Shown here: one piece after another, positions 6,007 to 6,600 of the stretch
Layout of the letters: the number at the start of each line of letters is the position of its first letter
Numbering within the stretch: position 1 is the stretch's first letter
Assembly (NCBI GenBank): GCA_030639445.1
Contig: DAOWCR010000069.1
Coordinates: 1-6,600 of the forward strand
Length of the DNA stretch: 6,600 nucleotides
Reading direction: 5' to 3'
Origin: Dehalococcoidales bacterium
GTDB taxonomy: Bacteria > Chloroflexota > Dehalococcoidia > Dehalococcoidales > RBG-16-60-22
Notes under the pieces: model-generated
The model's database searches: none
Seen by the model: the letters and a program-made list of their open reading frames with translations, nothing else
Told to the model about the DNA's origin: nothing
Translations under genes and position numbers: made by a program

Positions 6007-6600
6007 TCAGGAATCCGGTGGTCGCCGGCCAATTTTATCCCGAGTCAGCTTCCCGGCTAAAGGCGATGATAAAAACGCTGGTCGACGAAGAGGCGGAGAA
6101 ACGGGAGGTCATCGGGCTGGTTTCACCCCACGCCGGATATGTCTACTCCGGACCGGTCGCCGGCGCCGTTATCTCCCGAATTAAATTCAAAGACACTTTT
6201 ATCATCATCGGCCCCAACCACACCGGAAAGGGAAAACCCCTGAGTATCATGACGGAAGGGGTGTGGCAAACGCCCCTGGGGGAAGTCGCCATCGATTCGG
6301 AGCTGGGCAAGCGGATTCTGGCCACTTCCCGCCACCTGCAGGAAGATAGCACTGCCCACCAGTATGAGCATTCCCTGGAAGTCCAGCTCCCGTTCCTGCA
6401 GTATTTCCGGGCGGACATTCGGATAGTGCCCATCACCCTGGCCTACGGAAGCAGTGCCGCCTACAAGGAAATCGGCCGGGAAATCGCCAGGGCCGTCCGG
6501 GAGTTGCACCGGGAGGTCGTCATCATGGCCAGCAGCGACATGACCCATTACGAGCCGCAGGAGTCGGCGCAGAAAAAGGACCAGCAGGCGATAGGCGCCA
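6003..6600 (+). CDS. amrB: AmmeMemoRadiSam system protein B, Memo-like (3' end cut by window)
   Basis: The visible 199 residues start MIRNPVVAGQFYP, the standard opening of the AmrB/Memo family, whose members are usually about 265-300 residues. Roughly a quarter is therefore missing. Putative metal-site residues are H43 in SPHAGYVYSGP and H73 in GPNHTG, matching His49 and His81 of human MEMO1. The third MEMO1 ligand (Cys244) corresponds to a site beyond the window edge. YEHSLEVQLPFL (121-132) and SSDMTHYE (177-184) are further family signatures. The fold is related to the LigB-type extradiol dioxygenases. The ATG lies inside ATGA, overlapping the amrS stop by 4 nt, with AAGGAG (5990-5995) 7 nt upstream, so translation is probably coupled. 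AmrA (AMMECR1-like) could be fused to or follow this gene but cannot be seen. Confidence 0.93.
   Translation, partial: MIRNPVVAGQFYPESASRLKAMIKTLVDEEAEKREVIGLVSPHAGYVYSGPVAGAVISRIKFKDTFIIIGPNHTGKGKPLSIMTEGVWQTPLGEVAIDSELGKRILATSRHLQEDSTAHQYEHSLEVQLPFLQYFRADIRIVPITLAYGSSAAYKEIGREIARAVRELHREVVIMASSDMTHYEPQESAQKKDQQAIGA

Overview
The window looks like an ordinary housekeeping segment of a moderately GC-rich bacterium. The gene content is a purine cluster containing a DRTGG-domain P-loop protein, next to an AmmeMemoRadiSam pair. Together with short C/T-rich hairpin repeats, this is reminiscent of an anaerobe of the Chloroflexota (Dehalococcoidia-like). That assignment rests on gene content and style only and is tentative. 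There is no phage, plasmid, CRISPR, tRNA or rRNA signal.

Left part, 1-4492, minus strand (read right to left). Four genes lie in one direction: a BioD/Pta-N-like P-loop NTPase with a DRTGG domain (4492-3494, TTG start), purM (3387-2371), a DNA alkylation repair glycosylase of the AlkD fold (2185-1496), and purH (from 1475, running off the left edge). A good promoter (TTTACG, 17 bp, TATAAT) sits just upstream of the first gene. PurM makes the imidazole ring (AIR) and PurH does the last two steps to IMP. The alkylation repair gene occupies the slot between purM and purH where many bacteria carry purN.

Intergenic stretches. The purM-alkD gap (2186-2370) is AT-rich in its purM-proximal half. It holds a 13-codon ORF with a perfect Shine-Dalgarno and, next to alkD, a decayed copy of a repeat. 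The 479-bp divergent gap (4493-4971) holds no gene I can support. It contains the minus-strand promoter, a roughly 240-bp palindromic MITE-like repeat with three strong hairpins plus one extra tandem arm, and a likely plus-strand promoter.

Right part, 4972-6600, plus strand. amrS, a radical SAM enzyme of the AmmeMemoRadiSam system, overlaps by an ATGA junction the start of amrB (Memo-like), which runs off the right edge. AmrA (AMMECR1-like), the third member, is not in the window. The biochemical role of this widely conserved module is, to my knowledge, not firmly established, and it is the most interesting thing here.
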